Shown one piece after another: positions 46,863 through 53,658 of a stretch of DNA of 64,000 nucleotides. Under the pieces are notes generated by a model. It was not told the DNA's origin. It was given only the letters and a program-made list of their open reading frames with translations, and searched no databases. This stretch comes from Bradyrhizobium oligotrophicum S58 (GTDB taxonomy: Bacteria > Pseudomonadota > Alphaproteobacteria > Rhizobiales > Xanthobacteraceae). Position numbers and translations under genes: made by a program. Every line of letters starts with the position of its first letter. The stretch's first letter is position 1. The stretch covers positions 6,853,001-6,917,000 of the forward strand of contig NC_020453.1 in assembly GCF_000344805.1 (NCBI RefSeq), written 5' to 3'.

Positions 46863-47533
46863 GCAGCGCCGAAGCATCGGGCGGGCCCCAAGACCCCGCC
46901 AAAGACCCCGCCCCCGAAAAGCGGCTCGGCTTCGTGCGCCGCACCTGGCAGTTCGTGCTCGACCTGATCGACGTGCTGCTCAAGCCGAGCTCGGTGTTCG
47001 GGCTCGGCGTGCTGGTGCTCGCCGGCTTCGTCGCCGGCGTGATCTTCTGGGGCGGCTTCAACACCGCGCTGGAGATCACCAACACCGAGAAGTTCTGCAC
47101 CGGCTGTCACGAAATGAAGGACAACGTGTTCGCCGAGCTGAAATCGACCGTGCACTTCTCGAACCGTTCCGGCGTCCGCGCGTCATGCCCGGACTGCCAC
47201 GTGCCGCACAACTGGACCGACAAGATCGCGCGCAAGATGCAGGCCTCGAAGGAGGTCTGGGGCCATCTGTTCGGCTCGATCAACACCCGCGAGAAGTTCA
47301 CCGATCGCAGGCTCGAGCTGGCGCTGCACGAATGGGCCCGCTTCAAGGCCAATGATTCGCTGGAATGCCGCAACTGCCACAGCGCGCAGTCGATGGACAT
47401 CACCAAGCAGTCGCCGCGTGCCGTCGAGGCCCACCAGCGCTTCCTGTTCACCGGCGAAAAGACCTGCATCGACTGCCACAAGGGCATCGCGCACCACCTC
47501 CCCGACATGCGCGGCGTGCCGGGCTGGCAGTAG
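46859..47533 (+). CDS. napC: NapC, membrane-anchored tetra-haem quinol dehydrogenase
   Basis: 224 residues from the ATG overlapping the napB stop. One TM helix at about residues 42-67 ([20 protein letters not shown]); four haem motifs CTGCH, CPDCH, CRNCH, CIDCH. Oxidises ubiquinol and feeds NapB. The operon has no napF, napG or napH, as in other Bradyrhizobium-type nap systems. GC-rich paired hairpins follow the gene. Confidence 0.95.
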   Translation: MSSAEASGGPQDPAKDPAPEKRLGFVRRTWQFVLDLIDVLLKPSSVFGLGVLVLAGFVAGVIFWGGFNTALEITNTEKFCTGCHEMKDNVFAELKSTVHFSNRSGVRASCPDCHVPHNWTDKIARKMQASKEVWGHLFGSINTREKFTDRRLELALHEWARFKANDSLECRNCHSAQSMDITKQSPRAVEAHQRFLFTGEKTCIDCHKGIAHHLPDMRGVPGWQ

Positions 47534-47576
47534 TCTTCTTGAGCGACCCGAGCAGCTGCCGCGACCGCGGTATGCT

Positions 47577-47683
47577 CCCCTCCCCCTTGCGGGGAGGGGT
47601 CGGGGGTGGGGGTCCACGCGGGCAGTGTCGCCCGGAGCCCCCCTCCCCAGCCCTCCCCAGCCCTCCCCCACAAGGGGGGAGGG
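47577..47683. repeat. GC-rich double-hairpin intergenic repeat (REP/BIME-like)
   Basis: Two G/C-rich hairpins face each other: CCCCTCCCC/GGGGAGGGG (47577-47599) and CCCTCCCCC/GGGGGAGGG (47661-47683). Just before the second, the decamer CCCTCCCCAG occurs twice in tandem (47641-47660). Such palindromic units recur between genes in many rhizobia. It may end nap transcription. Confidence 0.65.
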
Positions 47684-47849
47684 AGCGCACCGCATGCGCC
47701 GCTCGCGCTCGGTGCCCCCTGAACGATCGATTGCCTTCAGCGCACAGCAGGCGGCAGCCCTGGCCCGCATCAACGCTTGATCTCCCGCCCGCAGCCCTTA
47801 GGTTCACGGAATGTCCCCGAGTCGCCGCGCGGCTCCATTCCTGTGAGCC

Positions 47850-48959
47850 ATGACCACCTTCTCCCCGCATCAGGATTCCGCCCTCAAGGCCGTCGGCGAC
47901 TGGCTGAAGGCCAAGCCGGGCAAGAATGCCACGCCGCAGGTGTTCCGCCTGTTCGGCTATGCCGGAACCGGCAAGACCACGCTCGCCCGCCATATTGCCG
48001 AGGACGTCGACGGCGAGGTCAAGTTCGCGGCCTTCACCGGCAAGGCGGCGCTGGTGATGCGCAGCAAGGGCTGCGACAACGCCTCGACCATCCACTCGCT
48101 GATCTATCGCGCGCAGGAGAGCGGCGAGGAGCAGCCGAACTTCGAATTGTGGGACGACGCGCCGGCCTCCAAGGCCAAGCTGATCATCATCGACGAATGC
48201 TCGATGGTCGACGCCGATCTCGGCCGCGACCTGCTGTCGTTCGACTGCCCGCTGCTGGTGCTCGGCGATCCCGCCCAGCTGCCGCCGGTCAAGGGCGGCG
48301 GCTTCTTCACCGAGAGCGAGCCCGACGTGATGCTGACCGAGGTGCATCGCCAGGCCAAGGACGATCCGATCGTGCGGATGTCGATGGACGTGCGCGAGGG
48401 CAACACGCTCGACATCGGCCGCTACGGCGAGAGCGAGGTGGTCGAGCGCCACGAGCTCGATCCGTCCCGCGTCATGGAGGCAGACCAGGTTCTCGTCGGC
48501 CGCAACGCCACCCGCCGCGCCTACAACAACCGCTTCCGGCAGCGCCTCGATATCGAAGACGCCCTGCCCGTCGCGGGCGACAAGCTGGTCTGCCTGCGCA
48601 ACAACCGCAAGAAGGGACTGTTCAATGGCGGGCTGTGGCGGGTGAAGTCGCGCGCCACTTCCAAGTCCAAGATCGTGACCATGCGCGTTGCGCCCGACGA
48701 GGATCTGGGACGCAAGGTGACGAAAGTCTCGGTGCGCGGCGAATGCTTCGCCGGCGGCATCGAGGACATCCCGTGGGAGCAGCGCAAGCCCTATGACGAG
48801 TTCGACTACGGCTATGTGCTGACCGTGCACAAGTCGCAGGGCTCGCAATGGGACGACGTCGTGCTGTTCGACGAGAGCTTTGCCTTCCAGGAAAGCCGCG
48901 CCCGCTGGCTCTACACCGGCATCACCCGCGCCGCGAAGCGGCTGTCGATCGTGGTGTAA
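47850..48959 (+). CDS. SF1B RecD/Dda-like helicase
   Basis: 369 residues. Helicase motif I GYAGTGKTTLAR (36-47), motif Ia FAAFTGKAALVM, motif II IIIDECSMVDADL, motif III LVLGDPAQLPPV, motif V/VI YVLTVHKSQGSQWDDVVLFDE (in parts) and LYTGITRAAKRLSIV. All motor motifs are intact. There is no N-terminal RecD2 domain, so it is a compact helicase like phage Dda. Likely role in DNA repair or replication restart. Single gene. Confidence 0.9.
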   Translation: MTTFSPHQDSALKAVGDWLKAKPGKNATPQVFRLFGYAGTGKTTLARHIAEDVDGEVKFAAFTGKAALVMRSKGCDNASTIHSLIYRAQESGEEQPNFELWDDAPASKAKLIIIDECSMVDADLGRDLLSFDCPLLVLGDPAQLPPVKGGGFFTESEPDVMLTEVHRQAKDDPIVRMSMDVREGNTLDIGRYGESEVVERHELDPSRVMEADQVLVGRNATRRAYNNRFRQRLDIEDALPVAGDKLVCLRNNRKKGLFNGGLWRVKSRATSKSKIVTMRVAPDEDLGRKVTKVSVRGECFAGGIEDIPWEQRKPYDEFDYGYVLTVHKSQGSQWDDVVLFDESFAFQESRARWLYTGITRAAKRLSIVV

Positions 48960-49007
48960 CGCCGGCTTTACCGCGCGAGACGATTTTGCTCGCCTTGGTG
49001 GTACCCA

Positions 49008-49043
49008 CCTGCGGCAGGTTGATCCACGTCAACCTGCCGCAGG
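49008..49043. terminator. Perfect 15-bp hairpin after the helicase gene
   Basis: CCTGCGGCAGGTTGA, loop TCCACG, TCAACCTGCCGCAGG. It lies 49 bases after the helicase stop and 63 before ppk2. No T-run follows, so it may be a Rho-assisted end or an mRNA stabiliser. Confidence 0.7.
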
Positions 49044-49105
49044 GTCCTTGGCGGATAAAGATCGATTCACATCTCTGTTAAACCAGCAGCAGGCGGCGGG
49101 ATCGC

Positions 49106-50278
49106 ATGGCAAAGTCCAACACCACGAAAGGCAAGACCGCGAAAGGCAAGTCCACTAAAGACAAGTCGACGAAAGACAAGGCTTCCAACGGTCAGCGCAC
49201 CAAGCGCGCGAGCGCCACGGCGCGTGTCGCGCGCCGGCAGTCCGCCGCCAAGCTCGATCCGATCGGGCAGTCGCTGGTGGACGAATCGATGCAGGCCGCG
49301 CAGATCACCGAGCTGTCGGCGTTCGAGACCGTGCTCAACGGTCCGCCGGCCCTCGACCCGAACTCCGCGCCGGTCAGGGCGATGCTGGACGGCGCCGCGC
49401 CGGACGATGCCAGGCTGATGAAGGCGCTGATCGAGGGCAAGGCCAAGCCCGACAAGCGTCACACCTCCGACGAGCTCGCCGAAGATTGGCGCCGCGGCGG
49501 CTACCCCTATAAATTCCGCATGTACCGCAAGGACTATGAGGAGCAGAAATTCATCCTGCAAACCGAGTTGCTGAAGCTGCAGAACTGGATGAAGGACGCA
49601 CGCCAGCGCCTGGTGCTGCTGTTCGAAGGCCGCGACGCAGCCGGCAAGGGCGGCGCCATCAAGCGCTTCATGGAGCATCTCAATCCGCGCGGCGCCCGCG
49701 TGGTGGCCTTGGACAAGCCGAGCGACGTCGAGCGCGGCCAATGGTATTTCCAGCGCTATGTGGAGCATCTGCCGACCGCGGGCGAGATCGTGCTGTTCGA
49801 CCGCTCCTGGTACAACCGCTCCGGCGTCGAGCGCGTGATGGGCTTCTGCTCGCAGGTCGAGTACGACGAGTTCCTGCGCCAGGTGCCGGAGTTCGAGCGC
49901 AATCTCGTGCGCAGCGGCATCCACCTCATCAAGTTCTGGTTCTCGGTCAGCCGCGACGAGCAGCGCCGCCGCTTCAAGGAGCGCGAGGCGCATCCGCTGA
50001 AGCAGTGGAAGCTGTCGCCGATCGACACCGCCTCGCTCGACAAATGGGACGACTACACCCGGGCCAAGGAGGCGATGTTCTTCTCCACCGACACCGCCGA
50101 CTGCCCGTGGACCGTGATCAAGTCCGACGACAAGAAGCGCGCCCGCCTGAACGCGATGCGCTGCGTGCTGCACTCCCTGCCCTACGCCGGCAAGGACGTC
50201 TCGCGCATCGGCCATGTCGACGACCTCATCGTCGGCCGTGCCAGCGTCATCCACGAGCGCGAGGAGCATGCGAGCTGA
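49106..50278 (+). CDS. ppk2: Polyphosphate kinase 2 (class I)
   Basis: 390 residues. Walker A GRDAAGKG (175-182), lid/Walker B region IVLFDRSWYNRSGVERVM, and QWKLSPIDTASLDKWDDYT. Class I PPK2 moves phosphate between polyphosphate and nucleoside diphosphates in the cytoplasm. Unusual N-terminus: about 45 Lys/Ser/Thr-rich residues with repeats (KGKTAKGKSTKDKSTKDK), disordered and possibly polyphosphate-binding. The last ~135 bases recur as a fragment at 50736-50872. Confidence 0.95.
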   Translation: MAKSNTTKGKTAKGKSTKDKSTKDKASNGQRTKRASATARVARRQSAAKLDPIGQSLVDESMQAAQITELSAFETVLNGPPALDPNSAPVRAMLDGAAPDDARLMKALIEGKAKPDKRHTSDELAEDWRRGGYPYKFRMYRKDYEEQKFILQTELLKLQNWMKDARQRLVLLFEGRDAAGKGGAIKRFMEHLNPRGARVVALDKPSDVERGQWYFQRYVEHLPTAGEIVLFDRSWYNRSGVERVMGFCSQVEYDEFLRQVPEFERNLVRSGIHLIKFWFSVSRDEQRRRFKEREAHPLKQWKLSPIDTASLDKWDDYTRAKEAMFFSTDTADCPWTVIKSDDKKRARLNAMRCVLHSLPYAGKDVSRIGHVDDLIVGRASVIHEREEHAS

Positions 50279-50287
50279 AGGCCGCGC

Positions 50288-50539
50288 TCAGCGCCGATGA
50301 CGCCGATGCGGCCTCTCGGGATCGGCCGGCGGCATCGCTGCATTTGCATTCGGAAAGGCCGACGCGCCACGGCGGGCCAGCTCAGCCTGCGCTGCCGGCG
50401 TCAGCGCACCGCCATTGAGCACATCGCGTTCGGGGTGCATGGCCTCATAGGCCGCCGGCTCGGAGAATTGCGCCGGGGCCGCGGTGGCCGCCAACGTCGA
50501 CATCAGCAGAGCTGCCGGCAGGCTCCTCAATGCGATCAT
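50288..50539 (-). CDS. Small exported hypothetical protein, paralogue A (RDVLNGG family)
   Basis: 83 residues from the ATG at 50539. Signal peptide ALRSLPAALLMSTLAATAAP; mature part begins QFSEPAAYEAMHPERDVLNG and continues GALTPAAQAEL; basic tail PERPHRRHRR. Convergent with ppk2, only 9 bases apart. Paralogous to the protein at 51073-51327, sharing AM-[HY]-P-x-RDVLNGG-x-LTPA. No known domain. Confidence 0.7.
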   Translation of the reverse strand: MIALRSLPAALLMSTLAATAAPAQFSEPAAYEAMHPERDVLNGGALTPAAQAELARRGASAFPNANAAMPPADPERPHRRHRR

Positions 50540-50653
50540 GATTGGTCTTCCCTGTTCCGCGCCAATTCGCGCAAGCGATGATGTAGGCAGGCGAAGGCGG
50601 CGCCCCAATCACGACTGCGCGAGCCGACGGCCGTTCATGATCGCGCCCCTCTC

Positions 50654-50734
50654 TCAGACGCAGCGCGGCAGTCGCTGCCCGAGCAGCCGATCATAGGGTG
50701 CCTTCCAGCCGGGCAACGCGGCGATACGCTGCAG
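50654..50734 (-). pseudogene. 3' fragment of a glutathione S-transferase-type gene
   Basis: The minus strand encodes LQRIAALPGWKAPYDRLLGQ followed by RLPRCV and a stop. The intact GST at 54904 ends MQRIAALPGWRAPYDLLPGA RLKRYV, about 19 of 26 residues the same. The homology stops abruptly at 50734, next to the ppk2 fragment. It is the tail of a GST-like gene whose 5' part is gone. Confidence 0.75.
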
Positions 50735-50735
50735 C

Positions 50736-50872
50736 GCGCGGCTGGACGCGATGCGCTGCGTGCTGCACTCCCTGTCTATGCCGGCAAGGACGTCTCGCGC
50801 ATCGGCCACGTCGACGACCTCATCGCCGGCCGAGCCAGCGTCATCCACGAGCGCGAGAAGCATGCGAGCTGA
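50736..50872 (+). pseudogene. 3' fragment of a second ppk2 copy
   Basis: About 135 bases are nearly the same as the end of the intact ppk2 (50142-50278), including the stop TGA at 50870-50872. There is a one-base deletion (CTGTCTATGCC against CTGCCCTACGCC) that breaks the frame. The fragment abuts the GST remnant on its left. It is a truncated duplicate and not an active gene. Confidence 0.85.
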
Positions 50873-50881
50873 GGCGAAGTT

Positions 50882-51020
50882 CGTAGGGTGGGCAAAGGCG
50901 CGCCGCGCTCTGCCTTCACGCGAGATCGCAGCGGCGCCGTGCCCACCATCCTGCTGATGAGTTCGCGGAACGACGGTGGGCACGCTGCCGCCTTGCGGCG
51001 GCTGCTTTGCCCACCCTACG
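50882..51020. repeat. MITE-like element with 16-bp terminal inverted repeats
   Basis: CGTAGGGTGGGCAAAG at 50882-50897 is mirrored exactly by CTTTGCCCACCCTACG at 51005-51020. A second nested inverted pair, CGTGCCCACC (50938-50947) and GGTGGGCACG (50975-50984), lies inside. The 139-base unit encodes nothing. This is the form of a miniature inverted-repeat element or a long palindromic intergenic repeat. No target-site duplication is evident by eye. Confidence 0.75.
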
Positions 51021-51072
51021 ACCGGCGCGAAAACGCCGACAGTCCGGCGTACGACCACAATCCGATGCGTCA

Positions 51073-51327
51073 TCAGCGCCGCGGCAGCCGGTCGTACGGC
51101 CGTGGATCGGCGGACGGCGGATAAACCGGCGCGGCGCCATAGGCCCGCACCAGTCCCATGCGTCCTGCCGGCGTCAACTCGCCGCCGTTCAGCACGTCGC
51201 GGTTAGGATACATGGCCTGAAATGCCCCGGGCTCCTGCTGGCCCCAGAACCAGCCTTGAGCTGACGCAGGCGCAGCCGCTATCGCCGACAGCAGCAGTGC
51301 TGCCGTCAAGGTCTTCCAAGATGTCAT
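51073..51327 (-). CDS. Small exported hypothetical protein, paralogue B (RDVLNGG family)
   Basis: 84 residues from the ATG at 51327. Signal peptide MTSWKTLTAALLLSAIAAAP, then GWFWGQQEPGAFQAMYPNRD followed by VLNGGELTPAGRMGLVRAYG. It matches paralogue A (50288-50539) in the AM-x-P-x-RDVLNGG core and in orientation relative to a ppk2 sequence on its left. The tail is PYDRLPRR. Function unknown; periplasmic by signal peptide. Confidence 0.7.
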   Translation of the reverse strand: MTSWKTLTAALLLSAIAAAPASAQGWFWGQQEPGAFQAMYPNRDVLNGGELTPAGRMGLVRAYGAAPVYPPSADPRPYDRLPRR

Positions 51328-51690
51328 GATTGTTCTCCGATCTCTGCGCTGCGGAGATCGCGTATTCATTGGAGGGTGCTCTCGCCGGGGATCATTCCCG
51401 TCAGAGGCGCGATCGCCTCATCGCTCGTGGGGTGAGATAGGAAATGGCCTGTCGAAATTCCACGCATTGGCATCACGACCGCGCGACCGGTACGCAACCA
51501 TTCGATGCATGACGAAGCGTTGATGTCCGGATGTCCGCGATTGCCTGAACAGCGCCTCCTTCGGCCTGGCGGGCGCAGAGGGAGCGTCCGAGAGAACCTC
51601 GGGATGTGTGAACTGGCTCATCTTTTGAGCGATTCCTTCGTGATAATAATCCACTGGTTGAATCACCAAAGTCTTCCGATGGAGGTCAAT
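51328..51690. other. Intergenic region before the cytochrome-like gene
   Basis: About 360 bases with the promoters of the divergent small exported gene and of the cytochrome-like gene. An open frame continues into the cytochrome gene from 51505, but it has no ribosome binding site and no signal peptide. No further gene seen. Confidence 0.4.
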
Positions 51691-53085
51691 TTGAGACAAA
51701 AGCTCATTGCATTGGCCGCGCTGGCATTGCTGCCAGTCGGCCTCGCCCATGCTCAGCAGGCGGACGCGCCGGCCGGGCCCACCGTCAACGGCCGGCAGTT
51801 CACGCCGCCTTATTACGTCTTCAGCCCGGACATTCCGGCCGACATCGTGACCCAGAATGTCGGCGCCATCGGCCTGCAGGTCTATGTCGACAACATGGCC
51901 TGGGACTCCTTCGTCGCGCTGAACTGGCCGGCGCCGAACCCCATCGTCGAGCGCGGCGTCCCCGACCGCGAGAACGTCATCGGCGGCTTCACCTACACGA
52001 CCGAGGGCGGCAAGAAGACCATGCCGACCGGCCCGGTGGTGTGGGAGACCTACAAGGATTCCGACGACATCTATCTCGATCCGCCGGTCAAGCCCGCGCC
52101 CTTCGATGCCGCCGAGCGGATCCCGCCGCAATGCCTGATCCAGGCCAAGGAGAATCCGGCCGCGGCGCGCCGCACCCTGGTCCGCACCGCAAAGATCAGC
52201 GACGTGCTGATCGGCGGCGACAAGCAGTCCGACGGCAACCGCCTCGTCGACCAGAACGGGCAGAACGTCTGGTACGAGGTCAAGCTCAACCGCGTCTATT
52301 ACGACTACGTCGTCACCAACAAGTTCTACGACAGCCGCAATCAGAGCGGCGCCAAGATCGCCTTTCCGGCGTCCTCCAACACCACGGACCGCTCCGCCAC
52401 GGTCAAGGTCAAGGCCGCGTGGAAGGTGCTGGGCGGATCGGGCAGCCGCCAGCCCGACGACGCCACCCGCTTCTACACGACGGACGCGCTGGTGTTCGAT
52501 CCCGCGACCAAGCGCTGCGAAGCCAGGAAGCTCGGCCTCGTCGGCCTTCATGTCGTGATCAAGACCGACCAGCTGCCGCAATGGCTGTGGGCGACGTTCG
52601 AGCAGGTCGACAACGCGCCGACCCAGGGGCAGACGATTCCGACCGGCGCCAAGTACAATTTCTTCAATCCGAGCTGCACCGGCTGCAAGGTCAATCAGCC
52701 GCCGGCCACGGGATCGAACACGCCGACCCAGGTGATGCGCGTGATCCCGCTCGATGACGTCGCGGCGTCGAAGAGCACGATCTACCAGACCGCGCTGAAG
52801 ACGCTGCGGCCGGACAATGTCTGGCAGTACTACCGGCTGGTCAATGCGCAATGGGCCGGCAAGGGTGTGCCGATCGGCACGCCGACCCAGCCGCCCTTCC
52901 TCGCCAACACGACGCTCGAAACCTACATGCAGAGCCCGCAGCAGCCGAACGGCTGCATCAACTGCCACGGCAAGTTCGCAGGCAGCAAGGACCTGGACTT
53001 CCAGCTGTTCGACGCCTACCCGCGCAAGTCGAAACAGCTGCTCGACCTGTTCCGCGTTCCCGGCGCAACGGCGATGAAGCCGTAA
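51691..53085 (+). CDS. Exported mono-haem cytochrome c-like protein of unknown function
   Basis: 464 residues. The TTG at 51691 is preferred: GGAGG lies five bases before it, and it opens a clean signal peptide (MRQKLIALAALALLPVGLAH, cleaved near AHA/Q). An ATG at 51679 would put the Shine-Dalgarno inside the gene. One haem motif, GCINCHGKFAG, sits near the C-terminus (about residue 428), and a CTGC pair lies earlier. LDFQLFDAYPRKSKQLL closes the protein. No catalytic family recognised; likely periplasmic electron carrier or haem enzyme. Confidence 0.75.
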   Translation: MRQKLIALAALALLPVGLAHAQQADAPAGPTVNGRQFTPPYYVFSPDIPADIVTQNVGAIGLQVYVDNMAWDSFVALNWPAPNPIVERGVPDRENVIGGFTYTTEGGKKTMPTGPVVWETYKDSDDIYLDPPVKPAPFDAAERIPPQCLIQAKENPAAARRTLVRTAKISDVLIGGDKQSDGNRLVDQNGQNVWYEVKLNRVYYDYVVTNKFYDSRNQSGAKIAFPASSNTTDRSATVKVKAAWKVLGGSGSRQPDDATRFYTTDALVFDPATKRCEARKLGLVGLHVVIKTDQLPQWLWATFEQVDNAPTQGQTIPTGAKYNFFNPSCTGCKVNQPPATGSNTPTQVMRVIPLDDVAASKSTIYQTALKTLRPDNVWQYYRLVNAQWAGKGVPIGTPTQPPFLANTTLETYMQSPQQPNGCINCHGKFAGSKDLDFQLFDAYPRKSKQLLDLFRVPGATAMKP

Positions 53086-53242
53086 CGGCGTGATCCGCGA
53101 CGGAGGACCGGGCTGACGGCGCCGGCCCTTTGTTGCATTCCTGCACCCACCCTTAAAGCGCGCGCGGGAGGGCACCTGTCGTGCCCGGCACAGACGACAA
53201 GCCGCTCGGCATCGGCGAGGCGCACAAGCTGCGGCGGAGTTC

Positions 53243-53380
53243 ATGGCGACGGCCCGGCGCTACGCGGTGCTGGCCGGCGACGAGCGCTTGCCTTGGGGCG
53301 AGCGATACGAGGCCGCTGTCCTGGGCGATGAGGCTTTGGACGACGCAAGGCTCAGGGATGAGTTGATTAGGGGAGTCTGA
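53243..53380 (+). CDS. 45-residue ORF, possible gene remnant
   Basis: MATARRYAVLAGDERLPWGE followed by RYEAAVLGDEALDDARLRDE and LIRGV. The residue pattern looks like a real protein C-terminus (charged helix), and the same frame is open 60 bases upstream without a start. There is no ribosome binding site. Probably the tail of a lost gene. Confidence 0.3.
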   Translation: MATARRYAVLAGDERLPWGERYEAAVLGDEALDDARLRDELIRGV

Positions 53381-53465
53381 TCCCGCGCTTGGGTTTTTAC
53401 GCCCAGCGCAGGAACGGCCCTTGCCGAGGCTTGTTGTGCTTCTCGAGATTCACAGTCAGGATACA

Positions 53466-53497
53466 TTGACGCCAGCGGCCTTAACCGCTGGCGTCAA
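53466..53497. terminator. Perfect 13-bp hairpin
   Basis: TTGACGCCAGCGG, loop CCTTAA, CCGCTGGCGTCAA. It lies 20 bases beyond the stop of the minus-strand 46-codon ORF and could end its transcript. No T-run on either side. Confidence 0.65.
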
Positions 53498-53517
53498 CCT
53501 CGGGTGATCGGACTAAG

Positions 53518-53658
53518 TCAAATCTGGCGAGAGGGACCCACCTTCACCAGCCAGACGATGACTGCAATCGCGATCACTACCGCGGCACCGGTACCGGCAA
53601 CACCGGTACCGGTGACGCTGATAGGGCCCAGCGTGAACCCAACGCTTGCCAATTCCAC
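53518..53658 (-). CDS. 46-residue membrane miniprotein with a very strong ribosome binding site
   Basis: GTG start at 53658 with AAAGGAGGTGG six bases upstream, an almost full anti-Shine-Dalgarno match. The product begins MELASVGFTLGPISVTGTGV, then AGTGAAVVIAIAVIVWLVKV and GPSRQI: one glycine-rich TM helix and a short basic end. Too short for most gene finders. A hairpin follows the stop. No family recognised. It could be a type I-toxin-like, bacteriocin-like or regulatory membrane peptide. Confidence 0.55.
   Translation of the reverse strand: MELASVGFTLGPISVTGTGVAGTGAAVVIAIAVIVWLVKVGPSRQI

Noticed and set aside
47577..47683. CRISPR array
   Set aside because: The repeats are GC-rich hairpins and one tandem decamer without spaced repeat units, and no cas genes are present.
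50654..51073. Minus-strand 139-codon frame read as one gene
   Set aside because: It is a chimera of MITE-like repeat, antisense of the ppk2 fragment and the GST tail, so not a real protein.
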